Part shown: positions 4,214 through 5,191 of the stretch, one piece after another
Layout of the letters: every line of letters starts with the position of its first letter
How positions within the stretch are numbered: position 1 is the first letter of the stretch
DNA from: Desulfobacteraceae bacterium
Lineage (GTDB): Bacteria; Desulfobacterota; Desulfobacteria; Desulfobacterales; Desulfobacteraceae
Reading direction: 5' to 3'
DNA length: 5,191 nucleotides
Assembly (NCBI GenBank): GCA_003354055.1
Contig: PIVQ01000544.1
Location: 1 to 5,191, forward strand
The notes under the pieces: model-generated
Told to the model about the DNA's origin: nothing
Databases searched by the model: none
Seen by the model: the letters and a program-made list of their open reading frames with translations, nothing else
Program-made: the position numbers and the translations under genes

Positions 4214-5191
4214 ATGAACCCAAGTTTTGATTATGTTTCTCCTACAGAAAAAAAACTCTACCAAAATCCAGACAATAAGACCCAATCTCTTAAGAATGTA
4301 AAAACCACGCATTACTTGAAAGTGCTTGATGAATGCGGCATACAACCAGCTGTGGTTATTCAGATCTCTGATTTCTTTCGACACCTTCTCAGAAGAAACT
4401 GCCGATTAGGAACTATTAAATCGTATCACCATGGGATTAAAAGATTCGTGTTGTATATGAGACACTTGGGCATTAATAGAATTGAATTTGCCAACCGAGA
4501 CCATTTGGGAGCATATATAGAATTCCTTCAGGATCAAGGCCTCAAGCCCTCCTCCATAAATACACATCTAAGAGGTCTGTATATGTTTTTGGGTTTTCTC
4601 ATAAAAAAAGACCTTATCTCTCCAGAAATCGTGGCCCAAAAATATAGATTAAGAATGCCTGATGAACTTCCCAAAGCAATCGATCCTGAGGATATAAAGC
4701 AATTACTGTCTGTTCTCGATACACCTCGAGAACGGGCCTTAATTTTAGTGCTTCTACGAACAGGTATGAGGATAGGGGAACTATTGGAAACCAAAGTTGT
4801 GGATATCAATTTATCAGAGAAAAAAATAAGCATCCACCAAGCCCAGAAGAACTATGATGGCAGGGTCGTATACTTAAGCGATGATGCCTGTTCAGCATTA
4901 AAGGTTTGGCTTCGAAAGAGAAACGCTACAAAAGAATACATTTTTTATGGCGGCGGTGATCGTAAAAGGTTGTCCTATGCCCAAGCTCGAAAGTTGTTTG
5001 TAAAGTATATCCCAAAAGCTAACTTGGAAAATAAGGGTTATACGCTGCATTGCCTTCGCCATACTTTTGCCAGCGAACTATTAAATGCAGGGATGCGGCT
5101 TGAATGTCTGCAGGTTTTATTAGGTCATCAGAATATTGAAATGACCAGGCGTTATGCAAGATTGACTGATATTACTCGGCGGCACGAATAC
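4214..5191 (+). CDS. Tyrosine recombinase / integrase (3' end beyond window)
   Basis: The frame is open from ATG 4214 to the last base, giving 326 codons with no stop in the window. Residues about 48-135 form the SAM-like N-terminal core-binding domain, with helices around TIKSYHHGIKRFVLYM and SSINTHLRGLYMFL. Residues about 155 onward form the catalytic domain. All six catalytic residues are seen: R186 in TGMRIGELL, K212 in the beta-hairpin QAQKNYDGR, H279 and R282 in LHCLRHTFAS, H305 in LLGHQNIEMT, and nucleophile Y314 in RRYARL. Such enzymes cut and rejoin DNA through a 3'-phosphotyrosine at short specific sites. Since the nucleophile is present, only a short C-terminal tail is missing. The roughly 47-residue N-terminal extension is longer than in XerC/XerD, so this is more likely a mobile-element recombinase than a housekeeping Xer. 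The partner genes lie outside the window. Confidence 0.92.
   Translation, partial: MNPSFDYVSPTEKKLYQNPDNKTQSLKNVKTTHYLKVLDECGIQPAVVIQISDFFRHLLRRNCRLGTIKSYHHGIKRFVLYMRHLGINRIEFANRDHLGAYIEFLQDQGLKPSSINTHLRGLYMFLGFLIKKDLISPEIVAQKYRLRMPDELPKAIDPEDIKQLLSVLDTPRERALILVLLRTGMRIGELLETKVVDINLSEKKISIHQAQKNYDGRVVYLSDDACSALKVWLRKRNATKEYIFYGGGDRKRLSYAQARKLFVKYIPKANLENKGYTLHCLRHTFASELLNAGMRLECLQVLLGHQNIEMTRRYARLTDITRRHEY

Noticed and set aside
4534..4833. A 99-codon minus-strand ORF at the right side
   Set aside because: It is antisense to the recombinase gene, across the well-conserved N-terminal and catalytic segments.

Overview
The window (5,191 bp) looks like an accessory or mobile-element-rich stretch of a Gram-negative bacterial chromosome. 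The Gram-negative reading rests on a lipoprotein with a clear lipobox and no inner-membrane-retention Asp after the Cys. The style of the metallo-hydrolase, the IS66 element and the recombinase would fit a sulfate-reducing or related Desulfobacterota bacterium. That is an impression from family resemblance, not something the sequence proves. No rRNA, tRNA or CRISPR array was found.

Layout, left to right. (1) 1-250: a small, unrecognised 69-codon plus-strand ORF with a plausible ribosome binding site. It converges on (2) 266-952, minus strand: a complete small metallo-beta-lactamase-fold hydrolase of the glyoxalase II-like type with all metal ligands. (3) 953-1251: gene-free DNA with a palindrome over the hydrolase start codon and three tandem 9-bp repeats. 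(4) 1260-2820: an intact insertion sequence of the IS66 family (single-transposase, ISBst12-like layout), with 22-bp terminal inverted repeats (20/22 identical) and a perfect 8-bp target duplication (AAAAATTT). (5) 2829-2959: gene-free flank. (6) 2960-3838, minus strand: a lipoprotein with an alpha/beta-hydrolase fold and an altered nucleophile elbow. (7) 3839-4213: a 375-bp intergenic region with two near-identical repeats 22 bp apart, an 18-bp palindrome overlapping a plausible promoter, and a second AT-rich inverted repeat. (8) 4214 to the window end: a tyrosine recombinase with all six catalytic residues, cut off by the window edge after residue 326.

The genes do not form an operon or an obvious pathway. 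The hydrolase and the lipoprotein gene are separate minus-strand units, separated by the IS insertion. The IS appears to be a recent, precise insertion into gene-free DNA. The part most likely to belong to a larger unseen system is the right edge. There the recombinase, with its structured upstream region, is the first gene of something that continues beyond the window. I saw no clearly new multi-gene system within these bases.
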